NCBI RefSeq assembly: GCF_037478005.1 | Contig: NZ_CP144164.1 | Span: 2,046,001-2,110,000 of the forward strand | Source of the DNA: Alteromonas sp. M12 | Lineage (GTDB): Bacteria; Pseudomonadota; Gammaproteobacteria; Enterobacterales; Alteromonadaceae | Length of the DNA stretch: 64,000 nt | Reading direction: 5' to 3' | In this document: positions 42,316 to 51,362 of the stretch, one piece after another | Position numbering within the stretch: position 1 is the first letter of the stretch | Layout of the letters: each line of letters starts with the position of its first letter | The notes under the pieces: model-generated | The model's database searches: none | Seen by the model: only the letters and a program-made list of their open reading frames with translations | Told to the model about the DNA's origin: nothing | Made by a program: the position numbers and the translations under genes

Positions 42316-43464
42316 ATGAGCACGGTAGTGTTTGTTAAAGAACAGGTAGATAACGAGAAGCGATGTAGTTGTTTACCCAGTAATGTTAAAGCGTTTGTAA
42401 AGCTCGGTATGAATGTTTGTGTTGAGAGCGGAATTGGTGAAAAACTCCATATTTCTGATGCTGAATACGCTGAGGTTGGAGCAAAAGTTGAGACTGATAG
42501 AGCACGGCTTTTTAACGATGCTGATTTTATACTTTCGATACATCCTTTAATGAAGGAAGAGTTGGAGCTAAGTAAAACTAGTGCATGCTGTATTAGCTTT
42601 CTAGATCCCTTTAACGCCTTGGATCATATCACTTGGCTACAAAAATCGGGACGCTCAGCGCTGAGTATGGAGCTTATACCTAGAAGTAGTCGGTGTCAGA
42701 AAATGGATGCATTGAGCTCACAAGCCAGTTTAGCTGGTTATGTAATGGTTGCCCAAGCAATGTTTGCTTTACCTAAAGTCTTTCCTATGATGATGACACC
42801 CTCAGGCACGATTAAACCTACAAAAGTATTTGTTATTGGCGCTGGAGTTGCAGGCTTACAAGCCATTGCTACAGCAAAAAGATTGGGTGCGTCTGTTATT
42901 GCTTATGATACTCGTGAAACTGTTGCAGAACAGGTTCGTTCATTAGGTGCCAAATTTCTAGAAATAGATTTAGGTGAAACTGGCCAGAACGAACAAGGTT
43001 ATGCAAATGCCCTAAGCCAACAGCAGATTGAATTACAACAAAAAGCACAAGCCGACTGCATTAAAGACGCCGATGTCGTTATCACTACCGCACAGCTATT
43101 TGGACGAAAACCGCCTTTACTAATTAAAAAAGACGTTATTCGTCAAATGAGAGCCGGTAGTGTCATTGTTGATATGGCTGCGGAATCTGGCGGAAACGTT
43201 GAGGGAACTGTCGCAGGAGAAAACGTTGTTTATGAGGGGGTTACTATAATTGGTATGGGGAACTGGAGTAGCAACGTAGCCTTCCATGCGAGTCAAATGT
43301 ATGCCAATAACTTACAAGCGCTATTGATGGAATTCTGGAACGAGGAGGAAAAACGGCCAGTACTCGACTTAAGTGATGAGATTCTGCAAACAGCACTAAT
43401 CACTCATAAAGGCCAATTAATTAATCCAAGTATAAAAGCCTTACTTACACAGGAGTGCAACTAA
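42316..43464 (+). CDS. pntAA: NAD(P) transhydrogenase alpha subunit, part 1 (NAD-binding domain I)
   Basis: Soluble NAD(H)-binding domain of proton-translocating transhydrogenase, 382 aa. It has the alanine-dehydrogenase/PNT N-terminal domain and the Rossmann motif V-I-G-A-G-V-A-G-L-Q-A-I-A-T-A-K-R-L-G-A, then D-M-A-A-E-S-G-G-N for hydride transfer. The split into three genes (pntAA, pntAB, pntB) is the alphaproteobacterial-type arrangement; E. coli has the two halves of PntA fused. Start ATG follows AAGGAG at five bases. Its stop overlaps the next start as TAATG. Inside a glycan locus it may supply NADPH or rebalance NADH formed by KduD and lactaldehyde oxidation. Weak phased words lie 240 bp upstream. 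Confidence 0.92.
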   Translation: MSTVVFVKEQVDNEKRCSCLPSNVKAFVKLGMNVCVESGIGEKLHISDAEYAEVGAKVETDRARLFNDADFILSIHPLMKEELELSKTSACCISFLDPFNALDHITWLQKSGRSALSMELIPRSSRCQKMDALSSQASLAGYVMVAQAMFALPKVFPMMMTPSGTIKPTKVFVIGAGVAGLQAIATAKRLGASVIAYDTRETVAEQVRSLGAKFLEIDLGETGQNEQGYANALSQQQIELQQKAQADCIKDADVVITTAQLFGRKPPLLIKKDVIRQMRAGSVIVDMAAESGGNVEGTVAGENVVYEGVTIIGMGNWSSNVAFHASQMYANNLQALLMEFWNEEEKRPVLDLSDEILQTALITHKGQLINPSIKALLTQECN

Positions 43465-43739
43465 TGTCACTTATATATTTATCGACCATTTTAGTACTCG
43501 CCATATTTTTAGGATTTGAGCTTATTCGTAAAGTTCCAGCAACTTTACATACCCCTTTAATGTCAGGCGCTAACGCAATTTCAGGTATTACTTTAGTGGG
43601 GGCATTAGCATATGCCGGAGGTGAGTTTACGATTGTTACTAAAGTTTTCGCGTGTGTATCAGTAATGCTGGCAACAATTAATGTTGTTGGCGGTTATATG
43701 GTAACAGACCGTATGTTAGCAATGTTTAAAGGTAAATAA
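43464..43739 (+). CDS. pntAB: NAD(P) transhydrogenase alpha subunit, part 2 (membrane domain)
   Basis: A 91-aa membrane subunit with three hydrophobic helices: the segment after M-S-L-I-Y-L-S-T-I-L-V-L-A, then T-P-L-M-S-G-A-N-A-I-S-G-I, the conserved PNT motif, and the final V-N-V-V-G-G-Y-M-V-T-D-R-M-L. The frame can begin at GTG 43455, but AGGAG spans that position and the ATG at 43464, overlapping the pntAA stop, is 8 nt after it, so I choose it. Forms half of the proton channel with PntB. Confidence 0.92.
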   Translation: MSLIYLSTILVLAIFLGFELIRKVPATLHTPLMSGANAISGITLVGALAYAGGEFTIVTKVFACVSVMLATINVVGGYMVTDRMLAMFKGK

Positions 43740-43748
43740 GGACGCATC

Positions 43749-45131
43749 GTGGAAAGTATGGAATTTATGATAAACGCAATCTACATTGCTTGTGTGGTCT
43801 TATTTGTATTTGGCCTAAAACTATTAAGTCATCCTTCGTCGGCAAGAAAAGGGAATACATTGTCAGCTTTAGGAATGTTAGTTGCTATTGTTGCGACTCT
43901 ATTGGATCAGCAAATTATCTCCTACGAGTGGATAGCAGTATCGCTCATTTTAGGAAGTTTAATTGGTGCAGTTATGGCAAAGCGCGTTGAAATGACCAAA
44001 ATGCCGGAAATGGTATCAATACTCAATGGAGTGGGGGGGATGGCTAGTTTATTAGTCGCATTAGCCGTTTTTTGGGCTGGAGAAAAGATAGAAACCTATA
44101 TTTTGGCCATTATGTTAATAGCAGTCGCGATTGGCAGTATTACCTTTAGCGGAAGTATTATCGCTTGGGCAAAGCTAAGTGGTGAAATACCTAAGCTTGT
44201 AAGCAGTGGTGCTACTGTTTTCAAAGGACAAGCAATTATTAATGTTCTTATTTTAGTCAGTATATGTGCATTGGCAGGCGTAGTTGTGGTCGCGCCAGAA
44301 AACATTGAGTTTGTTATCTGCTTTTCAATTCTTTGTCTCGTACTCGGAGTAATGTTGGTGTTGCCAATTGGTGGCGCTGATATGCCAGTAGTTATTTCTT
44401 TACTCAATAGTTATTCAGGGTTGGCTGCATGTGCAGCTGGATTGGCAATTAATAACAACTTACTCATTGTTGCTGGGGCGTTGGTTGGTGCAAGTGGTAT
44501 AATTTTGACAAGTATAATGTGTAAAGCAATGAATAGGTCTTTAAGCAATGTTTTATTCTCTGGTTTTAAAAACAACGCATCAAATAAAATTGAAATTGAA
44601 GGTGAAGTGACCCCCATTGTGGCCGAAGATGCATTCTTCGTGTTGGAGGCTGCACAGTCAATTTTGGTTATACCTGGATATGGTATGGCGGTTGCTCAAG
44701 CTCAACATGCTATGAAAGAACTTCAGGTATTGTTAGAAGAAAACGATGCTGAAGTTGTATATGGCATTCACCCCGTTGCCGGACGCATGCCTGGGCACAT
44801 GAATGTATTACTCGCCGAGGCCGATGTGCCTTACGAAGTGTTATTGGAAATGGATGAAGTAAACGCTCGTATGGAAAACTTTGATGTCGCTATTGTTATT
44901 GGCGCGAATGATGTAGTTAATCCTGCAGCAAGAGATATGGAAGGGAGCCCTATTTACGGAATGCCTGTAATAAATGCAGATTTAGCAAAAAATGTTTTTA
45001 TCCTGAAACGAGGAATGTCTTCGGGTTTTGCTGGTGTAGATAATCCATTATTCTTCAAATCCAATGCACGTATGATATTTGGTGATGCAAAAGATACTAT
45101 TAATACGATTATCAGACAGTTTTCCGACTAG
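43749..45131 (+). CDS. pntB: NAD(P) transhydrogenase beta subunit
   Basis: A 460-aa subunit: about nine transmembrane helices in the first 260 residues, then the soluble NADP(H)-binding domain III with V-I-P-G-Y-G-M-A-V-A-Q-A-Q-H, G-I-H-P-V-A-G-R-M-P-G-H-M-N-V-L-L-A-E and I-G-A-N-D-V-V-N-P-A-A. These motifs are family diagnostic. The GTG at 43749 has AAGGA six bases upstream and is preferred over the ATG at 43758. Last gene of the pnt operon, followed by a hairpin at 45216. Membrane-bound; couples proton entry to NADPH formation. Confidence 0.95.
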   Translation: MESMEFMINAIYIACVVLFVFGLKLLSHPSSARKGNTLSALGMLVAIVATLLDQQIISYEWIAVSLILGSLIGAVMAKRVEMTKMPEMVSILNGVGGMASLLVALAVFWAGEKIETYILAIMLIAVAIGSITFSGSIIAWAKLSGEIPKLVSSGATVFKGQAIINVLILVSICALAGVVVVAPENIEFVICFSILCLVLGVMLVLPIGGADMPVVISLLNSYSGLAACAAGLAINNNLLIVAGALVGASGIILTSIMCKAMNRSLSNVLFSGFKNNASNKIEIEGEVTPIVAEDAFFVLEAAQSILVIPGYGMAVAQAQHAMKELQVLLEENDAEVVYGIHPVAGRMPGHMNVLLAEADVPYEVLLEMDEVNARMENFDVAIVIGANDVVNPAARDMEGSPIYGMPVINADLAKNVFILKRGMSSGFAGVDNPLFFKSNARMIFGDAKDTINTIIRQFSD

Positions 45132-45215
45132 GCGTCACGACTATGTATTTATGTTTTGTGACATATGAATGGATATTAATAATAAAAAAATTAGTAACCA
45201 CGCGCTGAGGAGATT

Positions 45216-45239
45216 AGGGTATAACGTTGCTTATACCCT
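45216..45239. terminator. Bidirectional terminator hairpin
   Basis: AGGGTATAA (45216-45224) pairs perfectly with TTATACCCT (45231-45239) around a six-base loop; GAGG and CCTC just outside can extend the stem. It lies between the convergent pntB and kinase genes. Confidence 0.7.
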
Positions 45240-45295
45240 TTACCTCATAATTATTAAATGGTTAAGGTAGACTTACTAAAATGAAGGTTAGTCTG

Positions 45296-46693
45296 TTAAC
45301 TATTTTGAACTCGCTCTCGCCAAAGATCTCTATAGTTTTTCAAATTCGTCAATCGTGTTGGAACTGCCGGTTTTAGGTCTATTTTTAACGGTGAGTTGCT
45401 GGATATTTTCTGCCAGTCAATTAATGAAGCACAACCTTGCACGGTTCCGGTGTTATCTGCAGAAAGCCAAACAGGTTGTCCTGGGCGCAACTGCGCTATT
45501 ATCGAGCACAGCAATGGGTTTTGTAGAAAGGCTCCTTCAATATAAATATCGCTTTTTGATTGCAATAAGTCTAATTGAAAATCGATCATTAGTGCACAAT
45601 ATAACGTAGCCGTTTCGGTTCCTTGCTTTGGTTCAATTTCACCTATAAAGGCCGGGGTATGCCCACCAAATGGACCGCTTCCTCCACTAAAGTCAGGAAT
45701 TGCCATAACTTCTTTATTGATTAGCTCTTGCAACACCGAAGACTCTACAGGATCACCAAAAGCGCCACCTAACATGGCGCAGATTTTTTCAAACTCTCGT
45801 CCACCCATAAATCGAGCACATGGAATAGGGGACGACATTGCATCCACATTACCAAGCATATCGCGTTTTGCGGATAAACAAGAGGTAGAGGTTCCTGAGC
45901 TCATCAACACTGTCCACGTGCCGGTTGATATAACCGTGAAAGGTTTATCGTTTTGACGTATTTTGTAGCGTAAAAAGCTTGCGTTACTATCATGGATACC
46001 TGCGAAAACTTCACAGGATGTACTAAGACCTGTTAGTTTTGCTGCGGAAGGGCTAACTTTTCCGATATTTTGCCAGGCTGGAACAATCTCAGGAAAGAGC
46101 GTTTGCCACTTCATTTTTTTCACTAAACTTGAATAGTCGTTGGCTAATGGTGCCCATAAATCGGTATGGCAACCCAAGGATGTAACTTCAGTGCATCGCT
46201 GCCCGGTTAATCTCCAAACCCAATATTGTGGATACATTAAAATATCAGTGCATTTGCTAAATGCATCTGGGTATCTTTTTTGTAGCCAAAATAATTGTTT
46301 ACCTAGATTTAAACCTGCAGGGAGTTTTGGCGATAAACTTTCAGAAAATTCAGGTCTTAAATCATCGTATTCAGCATAACCAATACCTGAATATTCGTAA
46401 TCAAGAACAGGTAAAACTAAACCATTAGATGATGCCTCGCTATTTCTATCAATCAGTGCAGCTGTTGCTCCATGTGTAGTGACTGAGAATGCGGTAATTT
46501 CGAATTGGGCTGTCAATCGCTGACAAACTGACGCCATCCAATCAAAAATACCATCAACATCTGCATGCGGAAACTTACCTTTTGACAATATATTATTAGC
46601 TCTAGATTCACTAAATACGGATTTTCGGTTCTCATCGAGAAGGTGCAATTTAACGTTTGTCTTCCCAATGTCGAGAATTAAGCTGTAATACAT
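45296..46693 (-). CDS. FGGY-family carbohydrate kinase (rhamnulokinase-like candidate)
   Basis: Cytoplasmic sugar kinase of 465 aa. It has the phosphate-1 motif L-I-L-D-I-G-K-T-N-V-K, the second-domain A-G-I-H-D-S-N-A, and the ATP-binding V-I-S-T-G-T-W near residue 255. Domain order and length match FGGY kinases. In context it may phosphorylate L-rhamnulose or a related deoxy sugar; it is not close enough by eye to RhaB to name it. Neither a rhamnose isomerase nor a rhamnulose-phosphate aldolase is in the window, so the remaining steps lie elsewhere or a non-phosphorylative route is used. Single gene on the minus strand, with a promoter-like TTGACC at 46741-46746 on that strand. Confidence 0.82.
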   Translation of the reverse strand: MYYSLILDIGKTNVKLHLLDENRKSVFSESRANNILSKGKFPHADVDGIFDWMASVCQRLTAQFEITAFSVTTHGATAALIDRNSEASSNGLVLPVLDYEYSGIGYAEYDDLRPEFSESLSPKLPAGLNLGKQLFWLQKRYPDAFSKCTDILMYPQYWVWRLTGQRCTEVTSLGCHTDLWAPLANDYSSLVKKMKWQTLFPEIVPAWQNIGKVSPSAAKLTGLSTSCEVFAGIHDSNASFLRYKIRQNDKPFTVISTGTWTVLMSSGTSTSCLSAKRDMLGNVDAMSSPIPCARFMGGREFEKICAMLGGAFGDPVESSVLQELINKEVMAIPDFSGGSGPFGGHTPAFIGEIEPKQGTETATLYCALMIDFQLDLLQSKSDIYIEGAFLQNPLLCSIIAQLRPGQPVWLSADNTGTVQGCASLIDWQKISSNSPLKIDLKPAVPTRLTNLKNYRDLWRERVQNS

Positions 46694-47003
46694 ATCAATT
46701 TTCCGTTTCTATTTTACTTGTTATATATAAGCGATTTTATGGTCAATTATTAATTTTTAACAATTGTGTAATACTTAATAGCGAAATCACTCATTCAATT
46801 GTACAACATGTTAACTCTAGGTGATTTGTTTTGCAATAATTTGATTGTTTTTGGAGGTGTTGGAGTGGCAAAATGCGATGGCGTTTGTGTAGCCTCAATA
46901 TATAAACAGTGGTTAAGGTAGTGGAGTAAGATTAGCGTATTGATTACTTAGTTAACTTTATAAATCACTTTAAGTTAATATTGATTTGTCGTTTTAAATA
47001 CAA
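46694..47003. promoter_or_regulatory. Intergenic region upstream of the kinase gene
   Basis: AT-rich, no gene seen. On the minus strand TTGACC (46746-46741) could be the -35 box of the kinase promoter. Only one word of the phased family is present, so this promoter looks different from the arrays elsewhere. Confidence 0.4.
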
Positions 47004-47039
47004 AAAAGACTTAAGAGCCATTAAGCAATTAAGTCTTTT
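47004..47039 (-). terminator. Terminator of the TonB-dependent receptor gene
   Basis: AAAAGACTTAA (47004-47014) and TTAAGTCTTTT (47029-47039) form a perfect 11-bp stem with T-rich ends on both strands, 29 bp past the receptor stop codon. Confidence 0.85.
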
Positions 47040-47067
47040 ATTACAACGGATGATCTAACGTTGGTGT

Positions 47068-50000
47068 TTAGAGTTTTACCGTCATCCCGAGAGTAACTCG
47101 GCGGTCGGTTAAGCTTTGTTCGCACAATAAGGTATCTTCGTTAAAACACCATTTTGTACGATCCTCGCGAGTTAAATTGACCCCTTCAACACCCACAGAG
47201 ATCATTTCGTTGATATCGTAATTGACACTCATATTAAGTTGACCTCGAGCACCTATTACCGGAGGAAGGTTAAATCGCATGACATTTTCAGACTGCGTAA
47301 ATGCATCTCTCCAAGTATACCGCATACGTACATTTAAACCGTATTTGTCATAAAATGCTGTAATGTTGTACGCATTTTCAGATAAATTATCTAAAGTAAT
47401 GCGCTCTGTCACTACGTCATCAGCTAATGTTGCAGTGCTGTTATTGGTATCGGTTCTACCTAATAATTGGTTGATCGGATTGGTTGCATCACGGAACTCA
47501 TCAAGAGCTTCACCTGATTTCTGATACGTATAGTTGGCGATTATACCAAAACCCGAAGCCCATCCTAATTCATCTTCATATCCGCTCAAATCAAATTGAC
47601 CGGCAATTTCAATTCCAGATTGTGTCTCTGTGCCACTAGCATTAATTTGGCTACGCTTGATTACACAAATACCGGTTGTGTCGGTTCGACTGGAAAATAC
47701 GTTATAGTTTTCAGCCGGTACGTTTGGATTGAAAATTCCGCCTCCTTCACAAGGAGCAGTTACATCACGTTCAATTTGTCCAGTTTCCCCTATCGGTTCT
47801 GCAGGCTGATCTTGAATACTGGTAATTAGGTTTTCACGCTCTTTATGAAATGCACCAATACTTACAAAACTAGAATTTGTAAAATAATACTCCATAGATA
47901 AGTCGTATGACCAAATTTGTTCAGGCTCCAGTGCTGGGTTGCCTACGTTAACAATCCCAGATGCACTTGTGCCAAAAGTAGTAGATGTTGATAATGAATC
48001 AAAGTCTGGTCGACGTATATCTTTACCTATTCCAGCTCGTACAACGAGTTGCTCAGTTAATTCAGCTGCTAGGTTTATTCTTGGAAGTAGAAAGTTGTAG
48101 CTCGTCGATTCAGTACTAGGCACTACTTCACCATTTATTTCACTTGTTCCACGTGATTCAATATCAGTAGTTACATAGCGCAAACCAACATTCCCTCTTA
48201 AAATAGTGTCACCTAATTCAAGGTTGTAGTTGCCTTGAGCATATAAAGCTGTCGTTGTTTCCTCTATATCAAAAAATGACGATATCTGTATTTGTGGTGT
48301 GGCTAATTGCGGGTTAACTTCCTCACCATATAATGCGTTATTGGCAGTAATCGCTTGGTTTATAGTATCGAGTACTAATTGAGGATTATTAAACGATACA
48401 TCGTTATCTATAATTAAGTAATCAGGTATAAATAGGGTTCGACCATCTGCATCATTAAAGTTATTTGCGCCTGGAAGCACAATATCTGCAAACAAATCAG
48501 CTCTTGGACGATTCCAGTTACCGAAGCTGTTACTTGACGATATGCTATTATTCGAGTTGGAAGTTTTGTTCCAGCGAACTCCCAAATCAACATCATAAAA
48601 AAATGAATTTATTTCAGATACATCGTAAGTGAAATCAATTCGAGCAGCCCCTTCACTTCCTTTACGTCCGCCCAAACCTTGGCCAATGCTGCGTATTGCG
48701 TAATTACTAGGATCTAGTAGTTCGGCGCTTGAAGGCGTTTCGGCTAAACCTGGTGCAATGCCGAATTCAAAGGTATTGTTAGCAATATTAAATATTGCAG
48801 GTGTACCATTATCGTTAAAGGTATCAGGTCCAGGCTGGGTGCTATGTGGGTTAATAAAATCGAGCTCAGAATTGAGCGAAGGACTATGTGTTTCTGAATC
48901 TGAATATGATACTTCTGCGACAAGTGTATACATGTCTCCGGTCCACTCACTTCCCAATGCAAACACAGTGCTTTCTGTAAGACGAGTAGAATTCTGGTTA
49001 CTCGTGCGCAAATTTGGATCTATTCGCTCTAAACCGCCGACTTGTTCAGAGCCTACACCCAAAATCCCACTGGTAACCACCTGTACTGTACCAAGATCTA
49101 AAGTGCCGTAACGGCCATCAACGCTACCTAAATCTATACTCTCGAAACCAGTATTTGTAGTTGCATTAATAACTGGATTACCACCCGTACCTGAAAAGAA
49201 AGCGCGCGAGTTCTTTTGTGCACGTTCTTGGTCGTTTAGGGTTGCATCAAAATAAAATTTTAAGTTAGATGATTTTTCAAGCTCAAAGGATGCGGTTAAG
49301 TTTTTGGTTTCATAATCAGCCGCATTAAGTGGCTGGTCTAGGAACTGGGTTCTTAAAAATGGAAATGATTCAGCACTTGCTAATCCTGAATCTGATAATA
49401 CTACTCTGTCGCGGTCAAATCGTGGGTTTGCGGAAGCAACATCTTGCTCGGCATAGCTACCAGTTAGAACAATACCCACTTTACCAAAATCGGTCTCCCA
49501 ATTGTTGCCAAATGTTCCGGAAATTCTGGGTACCGTGCTATCTGCCAAATCACTATTTTCTGCTTGTATTCTAAATTGCATTAAGCGTTTTTTTAGGCTG
49601 TTCCCTCTTAATGTGCGTAAGTTAATAGTCCCGCCCACTGAGCCTTCAACTGTTTTCGCTGTTGACGCTTTAGTTACTTCTAAAGACGCGATAAGTGCGG
49701 CAGGTAAATCATCAAAACTAATACCCGTTCGTCCACTGCCTGAAGTAACCGTAGATACGCCATTAATTTCTACACGGTTTGCGTTAGTTCCGCGTATCTG
49801 TACTCCCGTACCAACACCATTTGTTCTATCAATTTGCACACCTGTAATATTTTCAAGTACTTCAGCAAGATTATTATCTGGGAGTTTGCCTATATCATCA
49901 GCCTGAATCACTTCTTTTAGGTTAGCGGCATTTCTTTTCTCGTAAAGCGCACTCGCCAATGCGCTTCTGATACCAGAAACTTCTATTATTTCAGTCTCTG

Positions 50001-50124
50001 AGTCATCTGATTTTTCTGTTTCTGTGCCAGTAGTTTGTGCTATCGATGTTATCGACGTTCCATATAGTGCTGATGCGACAGCAAGTGCAATACCCAATTT
50101 CTTTTTGTGCGTGTTTGCTTCCAT
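47068..50124 (-). CDS. TonB-dependent receptor
   Basis: Complete outer-membrane active transporter of about 1018 aa. The frame opens at 50196, but the ATG at 50124 has GGAG six bases upstream and begins the signal peptide (M-E-A-N-T-H-K-K-K-L-G ... S-I-A-Q), so I use it. Next come the TonB-box-like E-I-I-E-V-S-G-I-R-S, the plug domain with L-P-D-N-N-L-A-E-V-L-E-N-I-T-G-V-Q-I-D-R and G-V-Q-I-R-G, and a 22-strand-type barrel ending in M-T-V-K-L. The form matches marine polysaccharide receptors of the CirA/IroN type. Situated next to the DeoR gene at 50256 in the same orientation and likely controlled by it. It complements the receptor at the left window edge, giving two uptake gates. Confidence 0.94.
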   Translation of the reverse strand: MEANTHKKKLGIALAVASALYGTSITSIAQTTGTETEKSDDSETEIIEVSGIRSALASALYEKRNAANLKEVIQADDIGKLPDNNLAEVLENITGVQIDRTNGVGTGVQIRGTNANRVEINGVSTVTSGSGRTGISFDDLPAALIASLEVTKASTAKTVEGSVGGTINLRTLRGNSLKKRLMQFRIQAENSDLADSTVPRISGTFGNNWETDFGKVGIVLTGSYAEQDVASANPRFDRDRVVLSDSGLASAESFPFLRTQFLDQPLNAADYETKNLTASFELEKSSNLKFYFDATLNDQERAQKNSRAFFSGTGGNPVINATTNTGFESIDLGSVDGRYGTLDLGTVQVVTSGILGVGSEQVGGLERIDPNLRTSNQNSTRLTESTVFALGSEWTGDMYTLVAEVSYSDSETHSPSLNSELDFINPHSTQPGPDTFNDNGTPAIFNIANNTFEFGIAPGLAETPSSAELLDPSNYAIRSIGQGLGGRKGSEGAARIDFTYDVSEINSFFYDVDLGVRWNKTSNSNNSISSSNSFGNWNRPRADLFADIVLPGANNFNDADGRTLFIPDYLIIDNDVSFNNPQLVLDTINQAITANNALYGEEVNPQLATPQIQISSFFDIEETTTALYAQGNYNLELGDTILRGNVGLRYVTTDIESRGTSEINGEVVPSTESTSYNFLLPRINLAAELTEQLVVRAGIGKDIRRPDFDSLSTSTTFGTSASGIVNVGNPALEPEQIWSYDLSMEYYFTNSSFVSIGAFHKERENLITSIQDQPAEPIGETGQIERDVTAPCEGGGIFNPNVPAENYNVFSSRTDTTGICVIKRSQINASGTETQSGIEIAGQFDLSGYEDELGWASGFGIIANYTYQKSGEALDEFRDATNPINQLLGRTDTNNSTATLADDVVTERITLDNLSENAYNITAFYDKYGLNVRMRYTWRDAFTQSENVMRFNLPPVIGARGQLNMSVNYDINEMISVGVEGVNLTREDRTKWCFNEDTLLCEQSLTDRRVTLGMTVKL

Positions 50125-50255
50125 TTTTCGCTCCGTTTTAGCATTAACGTTGGTGGAGCAATAAATATATGCACAAAAATAACAAATAACAAACAAATTA
50201 AATACAATTAGATCATATTAGGTCGTCATTTGTTGCTTACGGTTATTTGAAGTTA

Positions 50256-51053
50256 CTAACCTTTTACGTTCTTATTAGTGCTTTCAGCAATGAGTACTTC
50301 AATTCCAAAGGATTCAAAAAAGGAAATTAGTTCTTTATCGATACCAGAATCTGTTATCAAAATATCTACTTCTGTTAATGGGCATAAAATATATTTTGAT
50401 CTTTTACCTATTTTATCACTGTCGGCAAGCACAATGAGCTTTTCAGTACGCTTTTTTAATTTTTGCTCAGACCTGATTAATAAGGGATCAGATTCCATCA
50501 CGCCGTATTTTCCTATGCCCGATGTACCCATAAACATCATACTGCCGTGATAATATTCAGACCCATCATTCTCGTACGAGCTTAATAAAATTCCTTGCTC
50601 TCTATATATTTCCCCACTTGGTAGGGAAATTCGGCTTTCACTATTTGTAGTCAGGTAATTAGCCAATTCTAATGAATTCGTTAATATGTTGAGTCTCAAA
50701 TCAATAAGAAACTCAGCCATCATGTGTGTTGAGAGACCGCCACTAATTATTAATGAGTCGCCATTTTTACACAGTTGCGCTGCTTTTTTTGCTATCTGTT
50801 TTTTTGCTAAGGTTCTTTTCTCTTTAGCGGCTGAAAAGCTGGACGGTCCTAATACTTGTTTGTCATATAAGTGCTCTATGGATTCCACACCTCCCTGAAT
50901 CTTTTTTACTACTCCGGTTTTAGATAGCTTATTTATATCTCTCCTGATAGTTGCCTCTGAAACCTGTAATTGTTGCGTTAGGTTTTTTACACTCACAAAT
51001 TGTTGTTTTGCTAAAACCTCTTTTATGAGTTGCTGCCTGTGTTTTTCTAACAT
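50256..51053 (-). CDS. DeoR-family transcriptional regulator (paralogue 1)
   Basis: A 265-aa regulator. Residues 1-57 form the DeoR winged helix-turn-helix: M-L-E-K-H-R-Q-Q, V-S-V-K-N-L-T-Q-Q-L and the recognition helix S-E-A-T-I-R-R-D-I-N-K-L-S-K, then K-I-Q-G-G. The C-terminal part (L-I-I-S-G-G-L-S-T, L-T-N-S-L-E-L-A, L-P-S-G-E) is the DeoR sugar-phosphate-binding domain, so the effector is likely a phosphorylated or acidic sugar intermediate. The paralogue at 56339 shares the recognition helix almost exactly. A long phased array at 51171-51226 lies upstream, consistent with autoregulation. It and the TRAP operon are divergent. Likely a repressor. Confidence 0.9.
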   Translation of the reverse strand: MLEKHRQQLIKEVLAKQQFVSVKNLTQQLQVSEATIRRDINKLSKTGVVKKIQGGVESIEHLYDKQVLGPSSFSAAKEKRTLAKKQIAKKAAQLCKNGDSLIISGGLSTHMMAEFLIDLRLNILTNSLELANYLTTNSESRISLPSGEIYREQGILLSSYENDGSEYYHGSMMFMGTSGIGKYGVMESDPLLIRSEQKLKKRTEKLIVLADSDKIGKRSKYILCPLTEVDILITDSGIDKELISFFESFGIEVLIAESTNKNVKG

Positions 51054-51170
51054 TCGTCTAATATCCCACTGTGTCCCAACATCGGTTAATTATTAAGTTT
51101 AAAAATAGCGCTTAACGTCTAATTACAACGTGTAATCCGTCAGTAACGTTAAGGAAAATCTCACCTATTA

Positions 51171-51226
51171 AAATCAAATATAGTCAAACTAATTCAAATA
51201 TGGAAGTAACAAGTCATTTACAATCG
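51171..51226 (-). promoter_or_regulatory. Long 10-bp-phased operator candidate (DeoR/TRAP divergent region)
   Basis: In six consecutive 10-bp steps the plus strand reads AAATCA, TAGTCA, AATTCA, TGGAAG, AAGTCA and CAATCG (51171, 51181, 51191, 51201, 51211, 51221). Four keep TCA and a fifth keeps TC. In minus orientation they are TGATTT, TGACTA, TGAATT, (CTTCCA), TGACTT and CGATTG. It sits between the regulator gene and the TRAP operon and could control both. Confidence 0.7.
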
Positions 51227-51362
51227 TGTATTTTGTCATTAAACTAATATTAACCATCATTTTGACCAATGATTTTAATGAAATTAGTTGATTGATTTGC
51301 AACCTAATCAATATGAAGTTGCAGACAATACCATTTGAGTTATCTGTATGAAGGGGTATTAC

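Noticed and set aside
45296-46693. Naming the FGGY kinase rhaB
   Set aside because: No rhamnose isomerase or aldolase lies nearby and the motifs do not separate rhamnulokinase from other FGGY kinases by eye.
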